In this document: one piece after another, positions 44,993 to 52,647 of the stretch
Numbering within the stretch: the stretch's first letter is position 1
Layout of the letters: every line of letters starts with the position of its first letter
From: Gammaproteobacteria bacterium
Lineage (GTDB): Bacteria > Pseudomonadota > Gammaproteobacteria > Pseudomonadales > Halieaceae
DNA: 64,000 bases
Reading direction: 5' to 3'
NCBI GenBank assembly: GCA_024742415.1
Contig: JANSYN010000002.1
Location: 372,001-436,000, forward strand
Position numbers and translations under genes: made by a program
The notes under the pieces: model-generated
The model's database searches: none
What the model was told of the DNA's origin: nothing
Seen by the model: the letters and a program-made list of their open reading frames with translations, nothing else

Positions 44993-45010
44993 GCGTGATT
45001 TAGATCACGC
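44993..45010. promoter_or_regulatory. CRP-like palindrome upstream of tetR-type gene
   Basis: GCGTGATTTAGATCACGC is a 7+7 inverted repeat with a four-base centre. It contains GTGAT-N4-ATCAC, the core of the CRP/Vfr consensus, differing only at the outer T/A positions (C/G here). It is 81 bases upstream of the TetR-type ATG. Confidence 0.5.
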
Positions 45011-45147
45011 CAGTACCGATTAGCGCAATGCCTGAGCATCCGGCAGCACCTGCGGCGGTTTTGGCAGGGTTTCTGTTGGGCGTTCAGGGCAAGGTTGGTT
45101 AGGGCAGTCGGCGCTGGCCCACGGCCCTGGGCGCGCAATGCCGCGCG

Positions 45148-45918
45148 CTAGAACGTCAGGCTACGCCCACCATCCACAGCGATCACCTGGCCGCTGATAA
45201 AGGGCGCATCACAGGCAAGGAACGCAACGGTTCGCGCGATGTCCTCGGGGCAACCCATGCGTTGCAGGGGCGTGGCGGCGATGGTGCGTTCGCGCGCCGC
45301 CTCGTCGTAGGCATCATCACCCTCTGGCCACAGGATCGCACCCGGCGCAACGCCATTCACGCGGATGTCTGGCCCCAATTCCACGGCGAGGCTGCGCGTG
45401 AGCGACTCCATACCGGCCTTGGCCGCACAATAGGCGTTGAAATCGCGCAGCGGCCGGTGCACGTGGGTATCGAGAATATTGACGATGCTCGAGCCACTGG
45501 CAAGGCCAGGCAGCATACCCTGGATCAGGAAATACGGGCCGCGCAGGTTCGAGGCCAGCATGCTGTCAAACTGCTCGGGTGAGGCGACTGCGATGGGCGT
45601 GGCCTCGAAACCCGAGGCGTTGTTCACCAGCAGGTCGATCCTGCCATAAGCGGCAAGCACCGCCTGGCAAAAAGCCGCCACGCTTTCGAGCCTGGCGAAA
45701 TCTGCCGCAAAAATCGCGCAGGAACCGGCCCGCTGCGCATTAAGCTGCTGCTGTAATTCCTGCGCTTGCACATGGGCGCTGCGGTAGTGCAACGCGATAT
45801 CAAAACCCAGCGCATGCAGCCGCTCGGCCACGGTGCGCCCGATACGTCGCGCACCGCCGGTGATGACGGCCACCCTGGCCCGTGGCCCGGGCTGCGACTC
45901 TGTTGTTGCACTACTCAT
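45148..45918 (-). CDS. SDR-family pteridine-reductase-like enzyme
   Basis: A 256-residue protein. The cofactor loop is ITGGARRIGRTVAERL: the Arg in TGGARRIG follows the TGxxxRxG pattern of pteridine reductases (PTR1, FolM) instead of the usual TGxxxGxG. LLVNNASGFEATPI and the catalytic YCAAKAGMESLTRSLAVEL (Tyr-x3-Lys) follow; the Ser position holds VNILDTHVHRP, with Asp-Thr, again as in pteridine reductases. GAILWPEG is the usual C-terminal block. It likely reduces dihydropterins using NADPH. It stands alone after a 235-base gap from the tetR gene. Confidence 0.85.
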   Translation of the reverse strand: MSSATTESQPGPRARVAVITGGARRIGRTVAERLHALGFDIALHYRSAHVQAQELQQQLNAQRAGSCAIFAADFARLESVAAFCQAVLAAYGRIDLLVNNASGFEATPIAVASPEQFDSMLASNLRGPYFLIQGMLPGLASGSSIVNILDTHVHRPLRDFNAYCAAKAGMESLTRSLAVELGPDIRVNGVAPGAILWPEGDDAYDEAARERTIAATPLQRMGCPEDIARTVAFLACDAPFISGQVIAVDGGRSLTF

Positions 45919-46114
45919 TCCGGGTTATTCATCGATGACTGGTTCATCCTGCCCATGTCACCACAGCCGACACCATAGCGGGCGTGACATGCGCCCTGAC
46001 CGTGACCGCGCGGCTGCCCTGCCCCGGGCACTGCGGCAGCCCCGCAAATGCCTGGCCAGGCGCGCGGAGTGCGCCCCGCCCCTGTGCCCTGCACGCGGCC
46101 GGGTTCACAGGCAA

Positions 46115-46477
46115 CTAGCCCAGGATATGCGGGCTGAGGAACAGGAAGCACAGCAGGCCATCCACTACGATGCCGGGAATCGCCCCTTTTACGCCAATGC
46201 CATCCACCGCCAAAGACCAGAATCGCGCCAGCGTCATTACACCCCAGGTGACTCCCAGTGCGGTAAAGATCACCGGTTCACCGAGCGACAACGCCACAAT
46301 GGCCATGCCAAGATTCAAGCCACCAAACACCGCGCGCGCTTCAGACACCGCAGCCGGGCTCTTCAGTTCGATATCGAGGTTGTCCAGCAACAGCCTGGGC
46401 TTGAAAAAACCTATCAAACCAAAGATCAACGTTAAAACCGCGCCGACGATCGGCAACCAGCTTGCCAGCGTTTCCAT
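46115..46477 (-). CDS. DUF4345-like four-helix membrane protein
   Basis: A 120-residue protein with GGGAG nine bases before the ATG. Four membrane helices are visible: LPIVGAVLTLIFGLIGFF, ARAVFGGLNLGMAIVALSL, IFTALGVTWGVMTLARFWSL and AIPGIVVDGLLCFLFLSP. The EARAVFGGLNLG block is the signature of the DUF4345 group, small inner-membrane proteins of unknown role. Its upstream region carries a 14-bp tandem repeat array beginning 19 bases before the start codon. Confidence 0.75.
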   Translation of the reverse strand: METLASWLPIVGAVLTLIFGLIGFFKPRLLLDNLDIELKSPAAVSEARAVFGGLNLGMAIVALSLGEPVIFTALGVTWGVMTLARFWSLAVDGIGVKGAIPGIVVDGLLCFLFLSPHILG

Positions 46478-46495
46478 TGTGAGCGACTCCCTGTT

Positions 46496-46607
46496 AGTTC
46501 ATAACCAGTAGTTCATAACCAGTAGTTCATAACCAGTAGTTCATGACCAGTGGTTCATGACCAGTGGTTCACGGCCTGTGGTTCGTGACCGGTAGGCAAT
46601 GGACCGT
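46496..46607. repeat. Tandem repeat, 14-bp unit, about 7-8 copies
   Basis: The unit is AGTTCATAACCAGT. Three perfect copies start at 46496, then copies with one to several changes (GGTTCATGACCAGT, GGTTCACGGCCTGT, GGTTCGTGACCGGT) up to about 46607. The array degrades away from the gene at 46115-46477, whose ATG is 19 bases from the first copy. Confidence 0.9.
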
Positions 46608-46724
46608 AGTTTGTATCCAGCCCGGTCAATTGTGGCCCACGATAGGCAAAGCCGTGGCACCTTGCAATGCAACCTGCATTGCACGCCGCCTGCGTCGGCA
46701 CACAGTGCCCATCAGCACAAACTG

Positions 46725-48185
46725 TTAGACAGCGGCAAAATCTGCCAGGCCACAGTTTGCATGCAACGCCTGATAATCCTTGAACCCACCGGGAAAGAGA
46801 AAAGGCGAGTGTCCCGCCGGGGTGCGGTAATAGCTGTTGCACGAGGCATCGCCCCAGGAATAGGTCGCAAAACTCTCCGCCAGCCTCGCATTGTATTGCG
46901 CGGCAACGGCCGGCCGCACCGCAATGGCGGGGAAGCCCGCGTCTTCTTTCTCACACAGCAAGCGCACGATGGTCTGCACGTTAAGCTCTACGTTGGCAAA
47001 GTAAGACACGTTGATCGCCAGCCCGTTGGGGCCGGCGCCAAAAAAATAGTTGGGGAAATCTTCAGCGGCAATACCCACGTAGGCCTGGGGCAGCTGCGCC
47101 ATGACCTCGCCGAGTTTTTTCCCCGCCAAACCGACCACGTCGATGCGGTCAAAATCCAGTACCTTGTAGCCGGTGCAGTAAATGATCACATCGACGTCAA
47201 TCTCTCGGCCGCTTGCGGTAGTGAGCCCGGCAGGGCGCACCGCTTGCAGACCCTCGGCCACCAACTCAACGTTGGGGCGCGTCAGCGCCGGGTAGAAGTC
47301 GTCTGACACAAGGCCGCGCTTGCAGCCGTAACGGGACTGTGGCGTAACCGCCTTGCGTAACTGCGGGTCGGCAATCGTCTGCTCGATAAACCGGTGTACG
47401 CGCTCTTCAAACTGCTGCATGCGTTTGTGACCCAGCGTTACGCCGTCCAGCACCACGCCCATCATCACACCCTGCCCCCAGCGCCAGAACTTCAGCAGCG
47501 GCGGGAAGCGACGAAACCAGGCGCGCAACGTCGGCGAATAGGGCTTCCAGTTGCGCGGCATCACCCAGTTGGGCGTACGTTGCAACACTGTCAGGTGCTG
47601 CACCAGGGGGGCAAGCTTTGGCACGATCTGAACAGCGGCAGCGGCCGAGCCCACAACGGCGACGCGCTTGCCGCCCAGATCGACGCCATGATTCCAGTGT
47701 GTCGAGTGCCACTGTTCCCCGGTAAAGGTGTCGATGCCATCGACCTGCGGATAGATCGGGGTGTGCTGTCCACCCATGCAATTGATGATCACGTCCGCCG
47801 TGTAGGTATTGCCGTTGCTATCATGGAGCTGCCAGGTCTTGTCGTCCTGAAACTGTGCGCTGACGATCTGCGTGTTGAATTTGCAGTGTGGCTCGAGGCC
47901 GAACTCGCGCGCGCAATCCTGCAGGTAGCTTTCGATCTCACGCTGTTCTACAAAATTGGCGGACCAATCCGGATTAGGGCGATAGGAGAAGGTATAGGAA
48001 TGCGCCCAGAGGTCACAGGCCAGCCCGGGGTAGCTGTGCAAGTGCCAGGTGCCGCCCACGGCATCGGACTTTTCGAAGAGCGTCAGGTTACCAAATCCCT
48101 GCTGCAGCAACTCCCTGCCTGCGGCGATGCCGGCCGGTCCGGCGCCAATCACCGCGACACGTGTTGCGTATTTCCTGCCTTGCAT
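46725..48185 (-). CDS. Flavin-containing monooxygenase / Baeyer-Villiger-type
   Basis: A 486-residue protein. The ATG at 48185 follows GAGGTG and removes a long non-conserved extension. FAD motif GAGPAG at residues 14-19, then LFEKSDAVGGTWHLHSYPGLACDLW. NADPH motif GGKRVAVVGSAAAAVQIVPKL is at mid-chain. The fingerprint FTGEQWHSTHW at residues 154-164 fits FxGxxxHxxxW, the Baeyer-Villiger signature, though the following residue is Asn rather than Pro or Asp. It would oxidise ketones or heteroatoms. The PQQ-type protein gene ends 52 bases upstream on the same strand, so the two may form an operon that oxidises an alcohol to a ketone and then an ester. Confidence 0.9.
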   Translation of the reverse strand: MQGRKYATRVAVIGAGPAGIAAGRELLQQGFGNLTLFEKSDAVGGTWHLHSYPGLACDLWAHSYTFSYRPNPDWSANFVEQREIESYLQDCAREFGLEPHCKFNTQIVSAQFQDDKTWQLHDSNGNTYTADVIINCMGGQHTPIYPQVDGIDTFTGEQWHSTHWNHGVDLGGKRVAVVGSAAAAVQIVPKLAPLVQHLTVLQRTPNWVMPRNWKPYSPTLRAWFRRFPPLLKFWRWGQGVMMGVVLDGVTLGHKRMQQFEERVHRFIEQTIADPQLRKAVTPQSRYGCKRGLVSDDFYPALTRPNVELVAEGLQAVRPAGLTTASGREIDVDVIIYCTGYKVLDFDRIDVVGLAGKKLGEVMAQLPQAYVGIAAEDFPNYFFGAGPNGLAINVSYFANVELNVQTIVRLLCEKEDAGFPAIAVRPAVAAQYNARLAESFATYSWGDASCNSYYRTPAGHSPFLFPGGFKDYQALHANCGLADFAAV

Positions 48186-48237
48186 CGCTGTGCCACCTCG
48201 TGTGTGTAGACTCTGGTTTTGTATGTTGGCTCTGGTG

Positions 48238-49920
48238 TTAGCGCTCGCCGGGGCCGGCCTGCTCACTGGCGCTCGGTGGCGCAACGGCAAAGACCATGAA
48301 CGCATTGCCCGGCATCTGTCCGAACTGGCCATAGCCCGAAAGTACAAACAGCTGGCCACCGGCAACCTGCACGCCGCCGACATCAATCGCACCGCCCTGC
48401 GCCGTTGCGTCATTAACCGCCGGGAACTCACCGTAGGTGTCGAACGACCACAGCTGCTTGCCATTGGCGGCATCAAAGACACGAATGACACCATCCAGGG
48501 TGGGCGCATACACCAGGTCGCCGCTCGCGGTAGGTGCTGCGGAGAAGCCCGGATGACAACCATCGATCTCGCGTTGCCGGGCATCCAGGCAGCGACCGGG
48601 CGCCGCTGTTGACCACAGCTGTTCTCCCGTTGTTATGTCATAGGCCTGCAGTGAAGGATTGGGCGTGCCGTTGAAGCTGTCGCCGATCCATTTTCCGAGC
48701 GGCCTGTCACTGACCGGCACGTACAGCACGCCGCGCTGTTCATCCACTGCCATCGCGAAATGAATACCGCCGGCTTTGCCACCCGACCCGGCCCTGGCAG
48801 TCCACAACAGCTTACCGTCGGCGGCCGGGTCCAGCGCATAGACCTGCGCGTTCTTCTGGCCGGCCAGCAGGTAATCCCGCCCGCCGACGCTGGCCAGTAT
48901 GGGCGGTGCGCCAAAGTCGAGGTCTTCCCCGGGATTGTCAGGACAGTTGGGATGCAGATCCGACAGGCAGGCCAGGTTCCACACGTCATCCTGCAGGAAC
49001 TGGCGAACCCACAAGCGCTGCCCGGTGTGCATGTCGAAAGCGATGATAGCGTCACTGGTGTCAGTGGCCGGGTTCGAGTAGTTCTCACCGGTGCCAACGT
49101 AAACACGCTGCCGCTCGATATCCAGCGTGGGCTGCGACCAGACCGGCGCGCCCGACGGGCCACGCTGGTCAGGCAGCAACAGGCGCTTGTGGGTCACACC
49201 AGGTGTTTGCTCAATGGTGTGCGTACGCCACAGAATGCGCCCATCGTCTGCCGACACGGCAACCAGCGCACCGCGAAAGGTGCAGCACCCATAGAAAGGA
49301 TTGACCGACACAAACAGCTCATAGGACGACACCGGCTGGTAGATCACGCCCTCATGGTCAACCGCCGACCCGGACAGCATGGCATAGGCGTGGTCAGCCA
49401 GCTGCGAACGCCACAGTTCCTTGCCGGTGCTTAGGTCAAGACTGATCAGCTCTCCGGCGAAGGTGCCAAAAACCAGCAGGTCCTTGCCTTTATGCGCGAT
49501 ATGCCGCAAAGCAGTACGCACCATCGCGCCGGCATCAAAGCGCCAGTGTTCACAACCGGTGGCGCGATCAAGCGCATAGACTGAGCCATCTTCATCGGCG
49601 ATCACCACAGCGTTGGTGGTGATCAACGGTACGGCACGGGCCGCTTTCGTCTCGGGCAGGGCAAACACCCACTGCAGTGTCAGGCGCGGGAGGTTGCCAG
49701 GGGTGATAGCTGCGCGCGATGGCGCAATAAAGCGCAGGTTTTTTTCGTCATACCCCCAGCCACTGATAACCGGCTCGGGACTCAGCGCAGCGGCACCGGT
49801 GTCAGCGCACTGCGCTGCCTCGATCGGTGGCGGAGCCGCTAGGAAAAGCACTACCAGCGCAAGCAGCAACAGCGGCGCGCGGCAGGTGGGCGAGGCTGAA
49901 CCGGGCATTGACGTGAACAT
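48238..49920 (-). CDS. Exported PQQ-binding-like beta-propeller dehydrogenase
   Basis: A 560-residue protein. The ATG at 49920 gives a signal peptide with LLLLALVVLFLAAPPPIEA; a longer open frame upstream has no support. Propeller W-motif repeats are visible: DGSVYALDRATGCEHWRFDAGAMV, GELISLDLSTGKELWRSQL, GRILWRTHTIEQ, AIIAFDMHTGQRLWVRQ and VIRVFDAANGKQLWSFDTYGEF. An adjacent Cys-Cys (FYGCCTFRG) resembles the disulphide ring over PQQ in methanol dehydrogenase-like enzymes. No CxxCH heme site is seen, so the electron acceptor must be separate. The nearest family is polyvinyl-alcohol-dehydrogenase-like PQQ proteins. It precedes the FMO gene by 52 bases. Confidence 0.85.
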   Translation of the reverse strand: MFTSMPGSASPTCRAPLLLLALVVLFLAAPPPIEAAQCADTGAAALSPEPVISGWGYDEKNLRFIAPSRAAITPGNLPRLTLQWVFALPETKAARAVPLITTNAVVIADEDGSVYALDRATGCEHWRFDAGAMVRTALRHIAHKGKDLLVFGTFAGELISLDLSTGKELWRSQLADHAYAMLSGSAVDHEGVIYQPVSSYELFVSVNPFYGCCTFRGALVAVSADDGRILWRTHTIEQTPGVTHKRLLLPDQRGPSGAPVWSQPTLDIERQRVYVGTGENYSNPATDTSDAIIAFDMHTGQRLWVRQFLQDDVWNLACLSDLHPNCPDNPGEDLDFGAPPILASVGGRDYLLAGQKNAQVYALDPAADGKLLWTARAGSGGKAGGIHFAMAVDEQRGVLYVPVSDRPLGKWIGDSFNGTPNPSLQAYDITTGEQLWSTAAPGRCLDARQREIDGCHPGFSAAPTASGDLVYAPTLDGVIRVFDAANGKQLWSFDTYGEFPAVNDATAQGGAIDVGGVQVAGGQLFVLSGYGQFGQMPGNAFMVFAVAPPSASEQAGPGER

Positions 49921-50250
49921 GCCAGTGATCCTAGCAGAGCCCAATTCGCCGCACACCCGCAGGCCAGGCGCGCGGGCGACAAACTGCCGGGTATGACAAT
50001 AGCCTGAACCGCAACATTGCGGCGAACAGGCGGCATGCCGCAAGCCCGCCCGGGGAGCGCATTGCCTGTACTGTGAAGTGGCGTAAGCGTCCGAATAGCA
50101 ACCAGTTTTTGAGACATAACTGGTCAAAAATAGTAGTAAATAGTCCATGAAATTTACGCTATCGGCAAATTCGAGCTGTCAGTACCATAAGCACAATTCC
50201 GGCACTGCTCTACACAAGAACCGGCAACTATTAACCGCAAGGAGATCACT
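49921..50250. other. 330-base divergent intergenic region
   Basis: Separates the PQQ-type gene (minus) from the porin gene (plus). It holds an AT-rich stretch around 50100-50170 (AAAATAGTAGTAAATAGTCC) likely to contain the porin promoter. No ORF is supported. Confidence 0.45.
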
Positions 50251-51045
50251 ATGTTTAAGAAAACTGCACTATTTGCTGGCCTGGCGCTGGCACTGACCGG
50301 TACTGTCCAGGCTGAAGAATACAGCTGGGAAGCTGGCGCTGGCATCTCAGGTAGCGACGTCGAAGGCTTCGACCTTGGCATTTCCTACTTCTTCCAGCCC
50401 GTCGACGACAGCAAGGGTCCCTACCGCGAAGCGGCATTCATTGACCGCGCTTCCTCTGTCACTGTGTTCGGATCTGACGGCGAAGTCGACAACAGTGCGG
50501 ATACCGAAGAATACGGCATCGACGTACGTTACATCACCGCTGGCTCTGGCTGGATCATTGACGCGGCGTACGCGCGCTCTGAGGCCTCCGTTGGCGGATT
50601 TGACGCCGAAGTCGACGCCTATGGCCTGACCGTTGGTAAGTACATCGCCGAAAACACCACCCTGGAAATCGGCTATGCGTATGCCGAAGATGACAGCGGC
50701 GCTGAGCTCGATAACTACGGTATTGAGATACAGCACCTGATGAACTGGGAAGACTCCGGCCTGAAGTTGGGCGGTGGCTACGTCTACAGCGAAACTGACG
50801 ATGGCGGCAACGATCGCGACACCTACTTTGTCGAAGCGACCTGGTACCCCTGCAAGAATCTGGGCATCGGTGGCGGCTACAGCCTGGCAGACGGCGAATT
50901 CGGTGACACCGACATCTACAGCATCGGTGCCGAGTACTTCATTACTGAGCACGCGGCTGTGTCTTTGTCGTACCTGAGTGAAGAAGTCGACGATACTGAC
51001 CTTGAAAGCGATGTATACCGCGTAGGTGTTAACTTCCGCTTCTAG
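50251..51045 (+). CDS. Outer-membrane beta-barrel protein (putative porin)
   Basis: A 264-residue protein with AAGGAG seven bases before the ATG. The signal peptide is FKKTALFAGLALALTGTVQAEE with cleavage after QAE or VQA. The mature chain alternates aromatic and polar residues in about ten amphipathic strands (WEAGAGISGSDVEGFDLGISYFF, NTTLEIGYAYAEDDSG, LKLGGGYVYSETDDG, AAVSLSYLSEEVDD) and ends VGVNFRF with a terminal Phe recognised by the BAM complex. It is strongly acidic, with many Asp and Glu in loops, and might bind cations or host a cation channel. A strong terminator follows. Confidence 0.85.
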   Translation: MFKKTALFAGLALALTGTVQAEEYSWEAGAGISGSDVEGFDLGISYFFQPVDDSKGPYREAAFIDRASSVTVFGSDGEVDNSADTEEYGIDVRYITAGSGWIIDAAYARSEASVGGFDAEVDAYGLTVGKYIAENTTLEIGYAYAEDDSGAELDNYGIEIQHLMNWEDSGLKLGGGYVYSETDDGGNDRDTYFVEATWYPCKNLGIGGGYSLADGEFGDTDIYSIGAEYFITEHAAVSLSYLSEEVDDTDLESDVYRVGVNFRF

Positions 51046-51067
51046 GCGTTTTTGCCCGCAAGGCTCG

Positions 51068-51098
51068 AAAGGGGTGGTTGATAACCACCCCTTTTTTT
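51068..51098 (+). terminator. Intrinsic terminator after the porin gene
   Basis: GGGGTGGTT at 51071-51079 and AACCACCCC at 51083-51091 form a stem with a three-base loop, extended by AAA/TTT pairs and followed by eight T. It begins 26 bases past the stop. Confidence 0.92.
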
Positions 51099-51152
51099 AT
51101 GCGCGGGATTACGCTTGGCGACGCAGGATTGCAAGCGCCGGCAACAAAGCAA

Positions 51153-52580
51153 TCAACCCATCGCAGAATCAGGAATCCACACCCCGTGGAAACCCACCGG
51201 CACGCGCACCGGCAACTCCACTTTGGCTATCGGGCCAGCAAAGACCCGCGTTGCATCGAACAGGGCAAACGCGCTGGTTTGCGCATTCTTGTCATAGAGA
51301 AAGCTGGCCAGGTAACCCTCGTCCTCACCGGTTGCGGCATCGCTCGCAGGAATAAATACGGCCTCGCCCGGGGTAATGGCTACTCCGGGGAGATAGCTGT
51401 CCACCGCACCGGTGTGCAGGTCGTATTTGCGGATACCGCCCTCGGCCTGCTCGATGCGTTCGGGCGCATCGTTTTTCTCATCCACCACCAGGCTGTAGCC
51501 ATAGCGGTAAGGCTTGGTCCACAGCGCACGATTGACCTGCGGAAACTCCATCGCACTGTCATAGATGCGATCAACCGAGGCTTTGCCTGTTTTCATGTTC
51601 ATGCTGAAACGTGACAGCCGCGCCGGATGGAAGAAGTCGTGGGAGTTTTTCACCCAGAGCTGGTCGTAGCGCGCCGCGTCGACGATGACCTCGTCGCCCT
51701 GCTCAAAGGAATTCATAATATGGAAGACAAAACAGGACGGCACGTCAAACCACTTCACATCGGCGTTGGTGCCTGTTCTGGGCATCACGCCAAAGCGACA
51801 GGGCGCGTCGTCATCCCACTTGAACGGCAGGCCGCTGCCAGCTATGGCAGCCAGCCACGAAAAACGCACCTGCATCTCCATGAAAACGACATAGTTCTCG
51901 GTCACCCCGAAGTCGTGCACCATGCTGGGTCCGGTCATGTCCACCGGTTCCACCTGCAACATATTGCCCGCAGCATCGGCCCGCATATAGGTGAGGTAGG
52001 GCGCCATCACGTTGTAGCCGAAAAACACCAGCTCGCCGGTGTCCGGGTCGATGCGCGGATGAGCAGTCATATTGCCGGTCAGCTGGCCGTCATAGTTAAA
52101 GACACCCAGTGTGCTGAGGTCTTTCGGATCTATCAGGTAGGGATAGCCAAACTCACCCAGCGACATCAGCTTGCCGCCATGGTAGATCAGTGACACCGCG
52201 CTGGTGGTGTCCTCGGCTTTGGGCGCGCCGAAGCCGCCGGTTTCCTTACGATACACCGGCGTGTCCACATAGCGATTGCGATACCAGGTAGCCTTGCCCG
52301 CTTCCAGCCGCACACCGTGCAACATGCCGTCGCCGCCAAAAAAGTGATCAGAGACACCACTGGATGAGTTGGTGCCATTGCGCACATACAGGCCGGATAA
52401 TTCCGGTGGAATAACGCCCTCTACCTTGAGGTCCGTCAGGGTAACTTCTTCGGACACCGGCCGAAAATTACCGTTCTGCCAGAATTTCACCGCCGGTTGT
52501 TCCTCGCTGCACCCGGTGAGGGTCGCAGCGGCACCGATGGCACCCAGGCCTGTGTACTCCAAAAAATCCCTGCGTTTCAT
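51153..52580 (-). CDS. Exported carotenoid oxygenase (RPE65 / lignostilbene dioxygenase family), Tat lipoprotein
   Basis: A 475-residue protein. The ATG at 52580 has GGAG eleven bases upstream. The leader contains twin arginine (MKRRDFLEYTGLGAIGAAA) and a lipobox LTGCSEE, suggesting Tat-dependent lipoprotein export. The seven-blade fold is seen as SGLYVRNGTN, GDGMLHGVRL, and the four iron-binding His lie in MTAHPRIDPD, SMVHDFGVTENYVVF, CFVFHIMNSFEQGDEV and VGFHGVWIPD. The family splits double bonds in carotenoids, stilbenes and related compounds with O2. Members are usually cytosolic, so an envelope location is unusual and points to an extracellular substrate such as a phenolic stilbene or scavenged carotenoid. 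Confidence 0.88.
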   Translation of the reverse strand: MKRRDFLEYTGLGAIGAAATLTGCSEEQPAVKFWQNGNFRPVSEEVTLTDLKVEGVIPPELSGLYVRNGTNSSSGVSDHFFGGDGMLHGVRLEAGKATWYRNRYVDTPVYRKETGGFGAPKAEDTTSAVSLIYHGGKLMSLGEFGYPYLIDPKDLSTLGVFNYDGQLTGNMTAHPRIDPDTGELVFFGYNVMAPYLTYMRADAAGNMLQVEPVDMTGPSMVHDFGVTENYVVFMEMQVRFSWLAAIAGSGLPFKWDDDAPCRFGVMPRTGTNADVKWFDVPSCFVFHIMNSFEQGDEVIVDAARYDQLWVKNSHDFFHPARLSRFSMNMKTGKASVDRIYDSAMEFPQVNRALWTKPYRYGYSLVVDEKNDAPERIEQAEGGIRKYDLHTGAVDSYLPGVAITPGEAVFIPASDAATGEDEGYLASFLYDKNAQTSAFALFDATRVFAGPIAKVELPVRVPVGFHGVWIPDSAMG

Positions 52581-52647
52581 GCTGGTCTTCTCCCGTTGTT
52601 CTGCATCAGTGCGGCAGCCGTTATGAGCACCTGCCGCCGCGCCGGTA

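Noticed and set aside
46496-46607. CRISPR array
   Set aside because: The units are contiguous 14-bp copies without spacers, and no cas genes are present.
48186-48584. N-terminal extension of the FMO
   Set aside because: This would overlap the PQQ-type gene out of frame; the FAD motif needs the start near 48185.
49921-50148. N-terminal extension of the PQQ-type protein
   Set aside because: Cys/His-rich non-conserved residues ahead of a good signal peptide; likely intergenic.
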